From Brachynemurus nebulosus (taxonomy: Eukaryota; Arthropoda; Insecta; Neuroptera; Myrmeleontidae), in NCBI GenBank assembly GCA_035578155.1, contig JAPWDM010000005.1, positions 47,882,954 to 47,946,953 of the forward strand: a DNA stretch of 64,000 nt. Reading direction: 5' to 3'. The translations under genes and the position numbers were made by a program. The notes beneath the pieces are model-generated. The model was not told where the DNA came from, searched no databases, and was given only the letters and a program-made list of their open reading frames with translations. Shown here in pieces: positions 36,891 through 50,779 of this stretch (its first letter is position 1; the number at the start of each line of letters is the position of its first letter).

Positions 36891-37190
36891 GGAATCATTT
36901 CCATCCTTTGTTGGAATGAAATTAGGTCGTGTAATAAGAAATGTCGTTTTCCGACCATTTGATCGGCCATGTAATTCAGATAAATATCGACATTTTGTTA
37001 AGCATTAGAGAAATATTTAAAAGCAATTCTTGTATTTTAAATGGAATTCTTGCAGATTAGAATTATTTCTACCATTAATTGGAATAATATTAGGTCGTGT
37101 AATATGAAATGTCGTTTTTCGACCACTTGGTCGGCTATGTGAACTTTTTTATGAAATGTCGTTTTCTGACCATTTGGTCGACCATAGATC
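36890..37190. repeat. 170-bp tandem repeat, second locus
   Basis: Two units plus a partial third with TTAGGTCGTGTAAT, GAAATGTCGTTTTCCGACCA and GTAATTCAGATAAATATCGA. The shared phrase starts near 36925 and 37093 (about 168 bp). The partial third unit at 37150-37185 carries only the GAAATGTCGTTTTCTGACCA core. Same unit as 28010-28385. Confidence 0.85.
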
Positions 37191-38830
37191 CCACCAATAT
37201 TTTTTTCGCTTTAAGATATAAATAATTTTAAAAATTAGAATTTTTGGCAGTTTTCTTGCAGTAACTAATTTGTTTATGCATTAATTTGCATTAAACTGGT
37301 CTCATTCTATTGATATTAAATAGTTTTATAACTTTTGTATGAAATTTAGTATCTATTAAAAACGCGAAAAACTGTTTTTGACCTTCTTTGGCCACCATTT
37401 TGAGAAACTTGTCCAATGATTCAGCTGTTTAAAGATAGTTCATCGAGTTCTGTGGAATTTTTCCCATCACTTCTATATTTTCCCTTTCAGGTACTAATTT
37501 TGGTAAAAAACAAGCACTATCCCTTCTCTACATGTGTCGTTTGCAAAAATCAGCTCTGTCACCTATTATTTCTGATTTTAACCCGTGACCCGGTATTTCT
37601 TTCCACGGCCCTAAAAGTAAAACCCCTTCCTTGTTTAAAATACGTTTACTATTTTGAAATTTTTAAATTATGCCAGAGTAGCAAACTATGGGATATTCTT
37701 TTTTTTGTCACTATATTGATACACGTTTCCATTATTATTTTAAAATTATCATTATGTTTCATAATTAAAATGACACCAATTTGCGACTCAGTATATTGCA
37801 CACACTAGTACAGTGAGAGAGAGAGGGAAAGAGAAAGAGAGTAGTGTATAATGACGTCATAATCTTGATTTAATTAGCCTCCATCGAGAAGTAACTAATT
37901 GGACAAATTGTAGTGTAATATTTGGGGACACGTATAATGTACATTAAATATTAAATTAAATTATAGTTTAATTTAATAATTTTAGATAATGATTTTTATA
38001 TATACCTTCATTATTACATCAGCTCTAAAAATATGAAATCAAATAATAAAAACAAAATTTAATAAACAATAAACAGATGACGACTAGAGGGGCTCGGAGC
38101 TGCGGTAGAGGAGCTGGCTATATGAAGACAAGTGAATAACAATTTGGCAACTGTTTTTGAAAGAGGGTGTGCTCTAGACTCTAACTAGAGTGTTATTGAA
38201 GATAAGATTTAATTGAGAGTTGATTTTTATGAAATGTCTGGATGTGCTTTTGTTTGATACAGCGTGTTTATTTTAACGAGAGCCACTTATTTCAAATTCC
38301 TACATTATACAGTTTTCGAACAGAAACCTCTGTGGGTAAATGTTATCTTTTTCCTTTTACCAAGATATATAAGAATACTAATATTAATTCTGGCTTATGG
38401 CTTCATTAATTCCGTGAGTTTCTAAATGAAAATCTTACCATGTACTTTTACAAATAAAATTGCCTTTAAAAATATAAATGGAATGTTTGGAACGCTCGTG
38501 TTTTTGAGACAAGAAAACAAGTAGAGTGGAATTAATTAACATTTATATAAAATATACTAACAAAACGATCGACTGTTTATGAAATCATAACGAAGAGAAG
38601 GAGGGGGGGGGTTATTTGATAAAATTAAGTTCGATCTAAATATAGCACTGATGTAGGTGAAGTGGCTCATTATAATAAGAATGGTCGTGTGGACAGAGTT
38701 TAAAATGTCTTCGAAAAAATCAAATAGACAGTGTCTAGAGGATTTCAACTATACAAGACTGATGACTTGTGACTCTGACACGTGTGGGTATCGTATGATA
38801 TTGAAAGTTAACGTAATTAGTGAAGATTTG
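37190..38830. other. Mostly unassigned AT-rich DNA
   Basis: Contains a GA-rich run at about 37813-37842 and a phrase at 38292-38335 (AAATTCCTACATTATACAG, TTTTCGAACAGAAACC) that also occurs near 58280-58320, so it is a fragment of that dispersed repeat. The open frame 37416-37808 has no family resemblance. A G9 run is at 38603-38611. Confidence 0.45.
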
Positions 38831-39564
38831 GCACCGGAAAGAAGTTAGCGCCGAAAGTTGAAAAATCTTTTTGTTTTTTATATGGTTAAATTGCTCCCAA
38901 ATTGCTCTTTTGAAATCAGTAATTGCTCCACCTGAAACTTAATTATTTAATTAGTTATTTATAAAGAAAAAAGTTTTTTTTTCCGTTATTTAAGTTATCA
39001 AAATCTCCCAAGATAATACTTTTTGATATAATTTCTTTACGTCAATAAATTGCTCCCAGTTTGCTCTATTTAATTTAAAAGATAAATCTTAATTTTTTTG
39101 AATATATATTAAAATATTTTGTTTTTTTATAATGTTATTTAACTTGTCAAAATTCAATTATCCTTAAATATATGCAAACGACTTAAAAGTATAATGGATT
39201 GCCTATACGTTTTAATAATACATAACCTAATTCATAATATTTTTTATTTTAATATATTTTAATTATTATTCAGAGAAATTAATAACTAACTTTTAAATTA
39301 GATGGAGCAAATTGGGAGCAATTTTTTGATATAAAGTAATTGTATAAAAATGTATTATTTGACAAGACTTTGATAGTAGAAATAGTCAAACAAAAAAGTT
39401 TTTTTGTTTGTAAATAACTAATTAAGTAATTAGGTAATTAATTACTTAGGTAATTAAGTTCCAGGTGGAGCAATTACTGATTCCAAAGGAGCAATTTGGG
39501 AGCAATTTAACCATATAAAAAACAGAAAGATTTTCCAACTTTCGACGCCAACTTCTTTCCGGTA
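38831..39564. mobile_element. Foldback element with GATTTG target duplication
   Basis: A 734-bp element with ends GCACCGGAAAGAAGTTAGCG and CGCCAACTTCTTTCCGGTA, flanked by GATTTG on both sides (38825-38830 and 39565-39570). The arms correspond over about 300 bp each and include repeated AATTGCTCCCAAATTGCTC phrases and their complements. The flanking DNA (CGTATGATATTGAAAGTTAA and ATTAGTTAGTCAATTTTTGA) resembles 8160-8226, which lacks the insertion. No coding sequence. The 6-bp duplication does not point to one superfamily. Confidence 0.85.
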
Positions 39565-39837
39565 GATTTGACTTATTGTTTATTAGTTAGTCAATTTTTG
39601 ACGAGGAATGTACACTAAATTATATATTAATAAACCCAAAATTCAAAATAAACCGACATTAAATTCCTATATCGTTTGAAATCACTTAAACACGAATTTT
39701 AAAAGTGTGATGATTAAAATTCACTTAAAAATATGAGATAAAACAATGGAAATTTGAGTATTACTGGTATTTTTAAAGCATAAGCTAATTTTTGAAATAA
39801 CTCTTAAATATACTTATATGTTTCCATTTAAAAAAGT

Positions 39838-39955
39838 ATACGTTTACATCATAAGTTAAAAATCATAAAAGCTACAAAGCTCCTAATTATGGCAATCGGT
39901 TGCTTCCATCGGGTATTAACTCCTATTGGGACGATTTTTTGATTAAATAATAATT
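39838..39955. repeat. 464-bp MITE family, degenerate partial copy
   Basis: AAAATCATAAAAGCTACAAA, GCTCCTAATTATGGCAATCG and TTTTTTGATTAAAT correspond to the interior of the MITE at 20250-20340. The termini are gone. Confidence 0.65.
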
Positions 39956-39959
39956 AAGT

Positions 39960-42900
39960 GTCAATAAATAGCATGAAACTTTTTTGACTATTTTATTAGA
40001 AAAATAAATTAAGTAAAATAATTTTCTCAGGTATGGCAACAGTGAAAATAATGAAGATGATGAAGCATTTAAGACTGGTTGAAAATTGTTTCTCGCAAGA
40101 AAAAAGAAAAATATATAAAAACACACACACACACCCACAAAATTTTTAATAAATGATTGAACGTCCTTTTGAAATGTCAATAAAATATAAAGACTTTAGT
40201 GGCAATAATAATAATCACATTGTTCTGCAATCCAGTAAAATTCTAATATTACCTAATTATTTAATTTTTATAATTGTTCAAACTGTACTTTCAATTTCAA
40301 TATAAACAAATAATTACTGTAATTTTAAGCTGCTTTTATTTCCCGCACTGTTGTTTACTTACCGCACTGTTATTTTACTTATGGCACTGTCATTTCTTGG
40401 TTGCCATGGATATAAATAAGCGTTCGGGAAATAGAATTTACAGTAGGTACTTCTTTCACCTGGACTAAAAGCAGATAAACGATTTCTACCAATATTATAT
40501 ATTTATCTTTTTGGTATGGAACCCTAGAAATGGAATAAAACAGTGGTCCGCGGTTAACTACAAATTTGTTTCTGTTACTGACAAAACAATATATTATAAA
40601 TGAAATTACAATTTTGAGTGAGTAAAAGCTAACTCAATTTTAAAATCACTCAATTGTAAATATCATTACGAAATAATTATAAAATTATAATATTATTAGA
40701 TACAAATGTTGTATTACTAATTTGATTTTACATCTTAATGAAAATGTAATCAAACGAGTGGAAATTTAGTGCCATAATTTTGTTTTCTGCTAACAGAAAA
40801 TTAAATTGAAGTTGGATTTTAAAAAAAGAAAAGCACACACAAAATGTTTTCGATTATGATCTTTTTTTGAAAGACAGCTGCCGTTTACATTAAATATTTT
40901 ACGTGTAATTCTAAAATTAATTTTATTACCTAGTTCAGAAATTGCAAGATTTATGATTAAAGATCGAAAAGGTGAGCTTTTTGCTATAGCATACCTATAC
41001 GTCTATTGCTTAACAGAAAAGCTCGCTCCATAAAATTCGTCTATATTATTTTAATTTAAAAAAAAAAGAAAATATTACTTAAGATTTTAAAGGCTTTAAT
41101 ACATGCCAGGTCCGGTGTGTACTCTATTACTATATTATTGACTTCATGTTTTAGCTATAAAAATCGATGGTATTCTCGATTTTTTCTCAAAAAAGCAACT
41201 TTTAATACGGCTTTTTGCAGAATATATAATAATCAATTAAATCATAATGTAATAATCAAATCAATTAAATCATATTTGTTTTTCACCTGATATTGACGTT
41301 TTTGGACCTGAGGAACTCAGGAAATTAAAGATTCAGAGGAAAATTTAATTTTGGCAACTAAAGTGATTTGTATATCCCCAGTTCAACTAGGATTAAAAAC
41401 ATGAAGCCAGACTCAAAATAATAATTATATAGAGCATTGAAAGAAACAAAATTTGGACACTTACTTTTGTTCAGTATGGTTTTGGAATAATTACTATTTT
41501 TAACTTTTTTAAAATAAAATCACAAAATTCGGGTTTTTTACGATTTTTTTTCGGACCTTGTTATGGAATTTGATGAAACTTGTACGAAAGATGTTACAAA
41601 AGATCCCGATTAATTTTAGGGCAAAATTTTTTTCATAAAACACGTAGTAGGAGAATTTTCAATTTATTTATGTTTATTTTTTTATATGTCGTTACAATGA
41701 ATAGGGGTGACTTGAAATATACACTTTCCCAACTAGGGGAATTGTGGGCAAAATTTCGAAACATTTTATAAAATATAATCTTCAAAAATTTCAATTTATG
41801 ACAACTTTGTTAAGTTGACGGCAACTTTGATAACTACCCACAAGAACGTAGAACAAATTTTGATTTTTTGTGATCTTTGAACGTTATGGTCTTTTCCATT
41901 GGAATTTTTTTTTATTATTATTCATAGATGCTCATATACCTGTCACTGACTCTAGCCCCTATCCCCAGCATATTTCAATTAAATTCTACAACTGTGTTGT
42001 AGCAGCTTTTTTGAATAGGTACATCTATTGTGACCTTGAGAAATGTAGGTATCTTAATTCGACCAGGACGTAATTCCTGGTCGATTTTGAAAATTCACAA
42101 TCCAATGGATTTCCACAATGATTGCTTGAATAGTTTCATTTAAATTTTGAAAAATGTAATTCATTACGCAGTTTCCGCAATATTACAGGTTTCAATAAAC
42201 AATTTGATCTGTTAAAAATAAGCGTTTGACAGTGTGTACTTATCGTATATGTACTTATAACATGTGTACTTATCTTATCGGTCTCATTTGTAAAAATAAG
42301 ATTTTCAATTGATTGACATAGATATGTTTGAAACTAACATAAGGGGTGACGGAGGGTCAACCCACCATCAGTATTCTGATAAATTTTCATACAGTTAAAA
42401 CTTTATCTCATATCTACACAAGTTTAATTTGTCTTACTAAAATTACATAACTTAATTTATCATCCAAAATATCAGCCAGCCAAAACAAACTTAATCAGTT
42501 TTAAGTAATTGTATTAGCTTAATTGACAATATGCTTACTTGCTATGAACATATATATTTTGGTTGTATAATAATTGTTGGTTACATATTACTTGTATGTT
42601 ATATTTACTACATAATATTTATCCTTCATTAACACACGTACAGACAGCCCCTAAATATCCGAAACATAAATATATAAATTCTTTCACCAATCCCAAGTTC
42701 AAATTTATTAAAAGGTGAAAAAACAGACATCATAAGTTTGTACAGGTACTTACAGGTATTCCTCCTCTGTGTCACTACAAAATCTAAACAATTCAATTAG
42801 TTGCATTGTTTGCTGACCCGAACATTCGAGTGGTGACTGTATAAAGTTATTAATACAAATAAATACCAACATGAAGTGATGAGAACCTCAGGGGATATCT

Positions 42901-43510
42901 GTTTTAATTTTCTCGACTCGAATCGTATGAATATATGTCTGTCGAAAACTTTAAATGGAACACGACTAATCTTCCACAAACATACTTACTTGTAGATACC
43001 AACGTATATGTATATAGGCTGTTTCATAATTTTATCACACTTATTGTTCACAAGCCCCAAAGCAGAACAACGGGCGACAGTGTAACACTGTCGCAGAAAG
43101 AGGACAGGTTCCTGCGGAAAGATCTGTGCGCCAAAGTATGTAAGAAGAATTTACAGCTGCAGAAATATTAGCTATGAGAAAACCAAATAGAATGTAGTCT
43201 GCAGAAAATTTACTTCTTTTGAATTTGATCATAAAAGGGAAGCAAGAAAACTTTATTTATAGTACAGTAAAAATAACTAGAACGTGAAAACACCCGTCTC
43301 TAAATCGAAGACAAGTGACTTAAGACGTCCGCGAACGCTGGTGTATAAATAAGTGAATAAGAATGTATTTTTCTTATTTTCAATTTGTATTCTTCTATTC
43401 TAATAATATAATTATTTTTTGATATTTTCAATTCATTATTGTTTTCATTTCTATTTTTATGTTTGAAACACGCGCATTTAAACTTCTTCATTTTTTACAA
43501 ATCAAATAGG
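39960..43510. other. Long stretch without recognisable genes or strong repeats
   Basis: AT-rich throughout. It contains a 9-bp-stem hairpin at 42060-42083 and a slightly GC-richer patch at 43050-43165, open on both strands, with no family resemblance. Part of this interval may be ordinary intron, but no conserved element can be picked out by eye. Confidence 0.45.
42060..42083. other. Short perfect hairpin
   Basis: CGACCAGGA and TCCTGGTCG are separated by six bases (CGTAAT). No T-run or other sign of function follows. Confidence 0.6.
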
Positions 43511-44095
43511 GTGAATGCGGGAGAGATGCCGCACATTTTGAAAACTCTTGATAATTCTTAAAGTATACATTTAATTGATTTGAAATTTGGTACACAATAA
43601 ATGTAAACATTGTTCTGTAAATTATGTATAAATAATTTTAAATTTTGAGTAATAAAGATTCATAATTAACATTTTTGTATAGCCTGCAAAGCGGCGTCTT
43701 TCCCACACCTATGGGAGAGATGCCGCATCAAAGAAGGAGAGACGTTGCATAGTTTATATTAAAAATTTTGCATTTTACACACCTCTCCATACATGATGCA
43801 TGCCATATGTAACCATTTTTGGTACTTTTACATCTTAACCAGTAAACATTCAATACACAGGCAATCATCATTATTTTCGTTATCTTCACTAATATGAGTA
43901 CTCTTCCTGATCCATTAATGGAACTTTTATATTTAAGTGGCATAATTTACAGTCCAAAAAAAAAAAATGCATAATTAAGGTATAAGTCTATGTTTTTAAT
44001 ATGTAATGTGATGCGGCATCTATACCAACTTTAAATGCGGCATCTCTCCTTTTTGTTGGGACAGATGCCGCATGTTGCTATAGCAAGCATAGTGA
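43511..44095. mobile_element. DNA transposon remnant with GCGGCATCTCTCC motifs, copy B
   Basis: Starts GTGAATGCGGGAGAGATGCC, the inverted partner of the right end of copy A. It then matches copy A from TTTGGTACACAATAAATGTA to the TAGCAAGCATAGTG phrase. Compared with copy A, the zinc-finger-like frame is broken by deletion, and there is an extra phrase with a second GCGGCATCT motif at 44013-44020. Beyond 44095 the match ends, so the right terminus is missing. Confidence 0.8.
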
Positions 44096-46120
44096 TTACA
44101 AATATAAGTAATTTGTAAGTGCTTGTTATCAAGTAAAGTTAGTTCATATGAATTAAAATGATTTAATAAAGTCTGTAAAATCTGCATTATCAACTCATTG
44201 CCTACTAACTCTTCATAGCCCATTCTGAGAGTATTTTTTTACCACAAAATGATATAAACAAATGAAGTTTTATAACAGGGTCTTGTTGACTGTTTTTAAT
44301 ACGCTAAGAATTTAATACCATATTTGCACTAAATTTAATATTAAACAGTAACTGTATTGTATTACGATTATATTAAATGTCGAAATTTACGTTCGATTTA
44401 TGGTAAGCTTGCAGAAAGTTTTTGGGTTTTACACATGCCGTCGCAGAAAGGTTGAAAAGGTTCTGCTTTGGGGTTCACAAGTACTTTTCGGCATTTGTTC
44501 GGCATTTGCGTGAGTCCGTGATATAACACTAAACAACCATAATCTATTAGCCCAATTTCGACCAACATTTCCTAGGAATTGAGACCTTTTTTCGGCAATA
44601 AAATTCCAATTGCTAGAATGGGCGGAGCTTAGTCGTCCTTGAATTTTAAAAATATCCTGAAAATGGACAGATCGACCGTTTATCGAGAAACGGTTTCTGA
44701 CGATTTTGATTAAGTTTAAACCACATAAAATAGAACACACTTGTGATTTAAAAAATCAATCAGTATGTCTGAGAAAAATCTGAAAGCTAAGGTATAGGGC
44801 ATCGAAAAAGGGTCTGACCATGTCGAAGGCCGAAAATAATTTACCGCAGCAAATCTGACTATTATCTATTGATGTAATAGCACCAAATGTTGTACGAACA
44901 TTCAAACAGTTTATTTAAATATATTTATGGTCTCATCTACGTGGTTTATACTTTTTACTGAAATAATTTATTATACCTACTATAATTCCGTTTCCGTCCG
45001 TGCAAAGTGCAAAGTAAATAGTACTGACTTCTATTTATATCGTCTAAAGAATTTCGTGACGGGTTATATCGTTTTACTTCCGACAAGCTCATAGCCCTGC
45101 TCTATACGGACTTAACTCTATATTGTGACAGTTACAAGAAATCAAACTATAAGAAAGTTAACTCGAATTGTTCATAATTCCACGAACAACTTAATTAGCT
45201 ACTAACATCTTCAACAATCACTAAAACTATTGTTTCCTATTTCTCAAGTATTTATTTCCCGGATTGTGCCCCAAATTTATTGTGCAAATTTATAGGTCAC
45301 AATCATCCACAACACGAAACAGAAAATGTTGTTTATTATTATTATATGATAGATATTGTGCAACTTACAATAGAATAGATAAAAGGAATTTATGTCGACG
45401 AAGTGTAATCCCAGAAGGTTTAATTTGCATCAATTCTAGCTCTGTTGTCTTTGTCAATGGAGTAACCATTACAAATAATTTCTGCAATATTGCTTTTTAT
45501 TATTTATTCCCAAAGTATGTATTAATCGACATATACCGGGTTTTGTTTCAAAAATCGATACCTACAAGAATAATTACACGATTAAGTACATAAGAAAAAG
45601 TAAATTGCCAATTACAATTGAGTACATAATATGTAATATGTTGGATACCAAATGGAATCCATTACTTGTAATTAAAGTGTAAATTGTAACAGATTATAAA
45701 CGTTGATTGCTTGTTTACTGTTATATTATTAACCGATACATGTGTCCTAACTATACGCTTACGTTGTAACCGACGAATATGGCAAATATGGCGAGAGTTC
45801 GATTGTTCAATAACCCAGGTAGGTACATATTATGTTTAAATCGATGTAAATAGTACAACATAATAGTAAGTAAGATTGTGATAATGTAAACACTTAATTT
45901 ATTGCTTTTAGGTACAAATTTACATTTTTAAATTTTACGTTCGATAACATTACACACTTTTCAGGTCTATAGTTAAATCTCTATTCGTACGTTTATCATA
46001 CAGTCATTGTTTCATTTTTCATATTTTTGGATATACACATTGAAATATTGTTGACTATTTCCAAAAAAGGGAAGTTATTATAACGGGTTAGTATAATGGA
46101 TTTGGTGAAATTACTATTAA
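44096..46120. other. No recognisable gene
   Basis: The open frames at 44429-44740 (minus) and 45264-45593 (plus) have no motif, no family resemblance and ordinary base composition. No repeat relatives were seen elsewhere in the window. Confidence 0.45.
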
Positions 46121-46121
46121 T

Positions 46122-46753
46122 AAGGATGTTTGGGAGGTACAATCGGAGATAAAAGTACATGAAATTAGAAATTCGTGAATAATTACGTTGTATAATAAAC
46201 TAGGAGGTAAATAAATAGTTATCTTTGTTAAATAATAGCTATCACTACAACTGATTGTACAATACATCAAACTATAGCTCTCAGCTGACTACAAGAGCTG
46301 AGTACATTCTGAGGATTTTTCGGAGAATTTCAAAATGCTACGAGACGATTGAAAATTTAGTAGAATGTTCCTCATCAAATACTAAGGCCCTTGTGAAAAT
46401 TTCAAACCAATTCACTAAGCCGTTAAAAAGTTATTAAAAAAAAAAACAACTAATTTTACACGTACGGTTTGAAATTTTCACAGGGGCCTTAGTATTTAAT
46501 GAGGAACATTCTACTAAATTTTCAATCGTTTTGTAGCATTTTGAAATTCCTCCGAAAAATCCTCAGAATGTACTCAGCTCTTGTAGTCAGCTGAGAGCTA
46601 TAGTTTGATGTATTGTACAATCAGTTGTAGTGATAGCTATTATTTAACAAAGATAACTATTTATTTACCTCATAGTTTGTTATACTGCGCAATTATTCAC
46701 GAATTTTTAAATTCATGTACTTTTATCTCCGATTGTACCTCCCAAACATCCTT
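46122..46753. mobile_element. Large foldback element, about 290-bp arms
   Basis: From AAGGATGTTTGGGAGGTACA at the left to CCTCCCAAACATCCTT at the right, the two halves are inverted copies at roughly 95 percent by eye, with a short A-rich centre near 46430-46450. A nested palindrome, CTCTCAGCTGACTACAAGAG, lies in each arm. Similar short open frames appear at both ends because the arms are copies. No target duplication was recognised. Confidence 0.9.
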
Positions 46754-46759
46754 GGTTAC

Positions 46760-49230
46760 GTGTGAAACTTCTAGTGTCAAAATCTTCCTACAGCGGATTC
46801 GTGCCCCAATTTAAGCCTACTGGAATACCTCTCTTTACGCATATGTATCGAAAATAACTATTATTTAACCGTATTAGTACTCTATACGGTTAAATAATAG
46901 GGTAAAAAAACACCTATGCGTTGTTATATTTTTGTAATTTAAAAGGGGGATACGGAGAGTTTTTGCCAAGTTTTCTTGTATGCATCTTCAGTACTATATA
47001 GTTGTGACCTTGTCTATTTATCGTTTGTTATCGATACAATTCAATTTTTAGTAGTAATCTACAATTAAGTAGTATTAATAACTATTTATTTGTAATATTT
47101 GACGAAACTTTTGAATCTTCTTAAGTAGTTTACAAATTTATTTTAGGGTATCACATATGCGGATTCTCATTTTCGAAAAAACAAAAAAAAAAAAAAAACT
47201 ATTTACACAATATGAATAGACATTTTTGAATAGAGCTTTTCACGAAAAAAAAGAAAAATAATTAAAAAAACCATTTTAATATTCATAGTTTTCTACATTT
47301 TCATTTAGTGGTAAGTATTGTCCGTATATGAAAGCAAAAAGAAAAGTTATTAAAAAACATATTTTCCGTACAAAAGAAAATAGTTTACACAACTCACACA
47401 CAGCAGAGAGAGAATAAACAAAAACCATACAAAAAAGCTTTAGTAAAAGATATAAAGCACAAAAAAATACCTACACTAGAACTGACACAAAATCTAAAAT
47501 AAATAAAGGTCATTTTTTGTTGTGGTTAAATGTTTGACCAAAAGATAAGTTGTAAGAAAAAGAAGGCACTGTGCGGTCTCTAGTTGTGTGTCTATGACAT
47601 CCAGTTAACATAAACAACCACTGCAAGGTAAAAAGAAAGCAATTTAAAAAAAACAAAAGTTTAAGTTACACTTCTTTTGTTTGCAGGAAATTAGTTTTTT
47701 AAATATTAAAAAAAATGAAGACACCGTACTTAATTTTTTTTACGAAACAAAAAACGATGTTTATTTTTATTCGTCTTAAACAGTCCACAGCAGATGTGAT
47801 CTTTACATAATAATGAAGATATTAATTATTAAAATGTTAAGTAAAAAATTTACCTGCCTTGACAATGACGGGTAGTAACGTTGACGAACACGTGTAATAT
47901 CACATTCAAGATAGAAATCATCCCAAAAACTTTGTAAAATCGTTTCTCACATAAAGTGAAATGTTTTTAATAAAAAAGTTTTTACCAGCTTGGCATCCCT
48001 GGCGGGGATCACACGGGAATGACCGTGTACCGGGAAAGAGAATTTAATTAAAATTTTCTAAATAAAATTTCTGAGGTCAATAACTTTTTGTCAGGCGGAA
48101 AAAAGATTTAGTACTGTATATTAAAAAAAAAAAAAAAAATTAAAAGATAACTGGATCACTGGATTGGACGTTGTTCGAAGTTAGGTAATATACTGTAGTT
48201 TTATTGCAGTTTTATTATAGGTGTTGGTGCCTTGCTTCGAATAATCTTAAAGGATTGCAAAACCACTAATTGAGGGAGAAATTTGCTTCAGTAAATTTTT
48301 CAAGTTACATTTTGTCTATAAGTAACAAAGAGGAAATATTACATTATAAGGGATATTTATATATAAAATGAGAAGACGGCTTGAAAGGACAGGAAAAGGG
48401 TATGGGTGGGGAAATAATTCCTTTCAATCCCCGTTTCAATTTCCCTTGTTCATTTCGTTTTTTCTTCTATTCTTATACATAAGCAGTATCGAGGCACATT
48501 CTATGTGTTCTAGATACATTCACATATGGGTTTTTTAGTTTGTGTACGATACAATTTCGGAAAATTCGTAGATTAAAAAAATATCATTCGGATTAAAAAT
48601 ACATATTTTCCGTTTACAAATTTAATGAGTTTTTATTGCATTTAAATAAATCCTTTTTTGTATTCTAATTATGATCGAATCCCAAATATTGAGAAAATTA
48701 AAACTATTATCAAAATTTCTTTCAAATTCAAGTTTGTTCAAAACAGTTTTAACAAATATTATAAGGAAAAAGAAGCACACAAAACTGGGTAAGATTTAGA
48801 AGAAACAATTTAGAATACCGTCTAACTCTTTTTTCATTTGACCTTTTCGGAATCAGTCTTTGTCAAAATAAATATTTATAGACAGACTACATCAATTTTT
48901 ATCAAGTTTTGAAAATGTAAAATAACATACAATGAGTTATGAATATTAAGGCATATGAGTAAAGTAAAGGAGGAGATACACTGGAATCAAAGTGGGAAAA
49001 TTTGGAGCTGGAAACATTTTGTATCATATGATATTTAAAAGATTAAATGTTTTACTCTAATTTTTCTAATACTTAATTTTAACATTACGAAGAAAAGTAC
49101 TCCGAAAATTAATTTTAAAATTAAACTAGAATAAATTGACGTCACTTTTTTTTAGGGTTCCGAAAAGAAATACGGAAATCTTATAATTTCATTCTGCCTC
49201 TTCGTCTATTTAGACGATTAGTTTCACTTC
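46760..49230. other. No recognisable gene
   Basis: AT-rich with A tracts. The phrase TTTAGGGTTCCGAAAAGAAA at about 49152 is the inverted retroelement-tail motif. A short GC-richer patch at 47990-48045 (GGCATCCCTGGCGGGGATCA) is unassigned and too short to call an exon. Confidence 0.45.
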
Positions 49231-49235
49231 TTATT

Positions 49236-49389
<154 letters not shown>

Positions 49390-49924
49390 GATAAAATTAA
49401 TTTAATTCTTTTTTAAAAATATTTTTATTTTATTTTTTAATTTTAATTTCTTAATTGTTACAGTATTTTACAACTCATTATTGTAAAGAAATGTTTGAAT
49501 TTCATAACGAAGTTAATAGTTTGAAATCTAATTTGGAATTGCGAATATATATTTTTAATTTCCTTTGAACAAATAAGTGTATAAAACTGCTTGGTTTTGC
49601 GATATTAGAATCATCCCATACATCATATTAGACAATCAGAAAATTTTACGTTTTATTAAAACAAGTAGCAACATGCAATCATCAGGGCCTCCCAAGATAT
49701 GGATTGTCTATATTTTAATTTCAATCTTGTATAAAGAAAGGACACATTTGGCGTTGAAATATTAGAAATAATACTTATTAATATAACAAGATTTTGTGTC
49801 GTCAACACAATAAATCCAATTAATTAGAAAGGAATTATAGAAGTTATGTTCTATAATATTATGATTGGGATACAATAAAACCCCTGATAATGTCCGATAA
49901 TATTTTATCCCAAAATCAGTGAAA

Positions 49925-49970
49925 CCTACTGAGGAACCCTGACCTAATGCGTGCCCAACACATACCTGAC
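49925..49970 (-). repeat. SINE tail fragment
   Basis: The minus strand reads TTCGTCAGGTATGTGTTGG, GCACGCATTAGGTCAGGGTT. This corresponds to the tail of the SINE at 13836-14035. The tRNA-like head is absent here. Confidence 0.55.
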
Positions 49971-50779
49971 GAATATTTTTAATATTTTTTCTAGCGTCAT
50001 TAGTGGGTTAATATTCCAAATGATTTATTTTTAGAAAACATCTATAAAATAGTTTTTTTTTCTTTCATGACAAACATAAAGCAAAAAAATGTTGGCAATG
50101 TAACCGTACATAGTGTATGACTCGTATGTTTCGAAGTTAATCATCCGAATAAAAGAGTGAAAATTTAAAAGAATTTTTGTCGTGTTGACATAAGTGTAAT
50201 TAAAAATTATGAAAAAAAACAAGCCGGTTTTACTAGTGTCACCCTATTGCTACATGGCGTCACCACTGTCACCAGCGTAGTGTCGTCAGTGTTGCGGAAT
50301 TGTTCTAACTTATGTTCACTGCTTTACTGTGCCATTATTAAACATTACTCTTCATTAGGCACGGCTCATTGAAAACGTTAGCCTGCGCCTGTTTCTATGT
50401 CACCTACTTTCCACCATTCCAATTCTATGTGGTTTTATTAGCTCGAAGCTTCGTACTTCAAGCTCATATATGTATATGTTTGTATATGCGAACACAAGTA
50501 TCATTATCAGCCATTGAATTGGATTTGGTATGTGTGCATGTATAGATGGATGTGTATTTACTGATATATGTATGTATGTATATGTAGCTGGTAATCATAC
50601 AATATCAATTGAAGGTCACTGGAGTGAGAAATCAGGTCAAGGTCACTCGATGATTCTAGCAAGAAAATTTTTTAGGAGCGATCGACGATTATTTAGGAGG
50701 ATTGAAGCGACTGACAAAAGAATTTTTGTAATTTTATAAATTTTGAATGTTTTCTTTTGCATTTAAACAGGAGGAGGTA

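Noticed and set aside
37416..37808. 130-codon plus-strand frame, the longest not made by a repeat
   Set aside because: Its hydrophobic, F/L/I-rich content is what AT-rich random frames give; no signal, domain or splice evidence.
44429..44740. 103-codon minus-strand frame
   Set aside because: No motif, splice context or composition difference supports coding.
46088..46814. Similar 60-70-residue frames at 46088-46270 (minus) and 46605-46814 (plus)
   Set aside because: They are the same sequence seen in the two arms of a foldback element, not a gene family.
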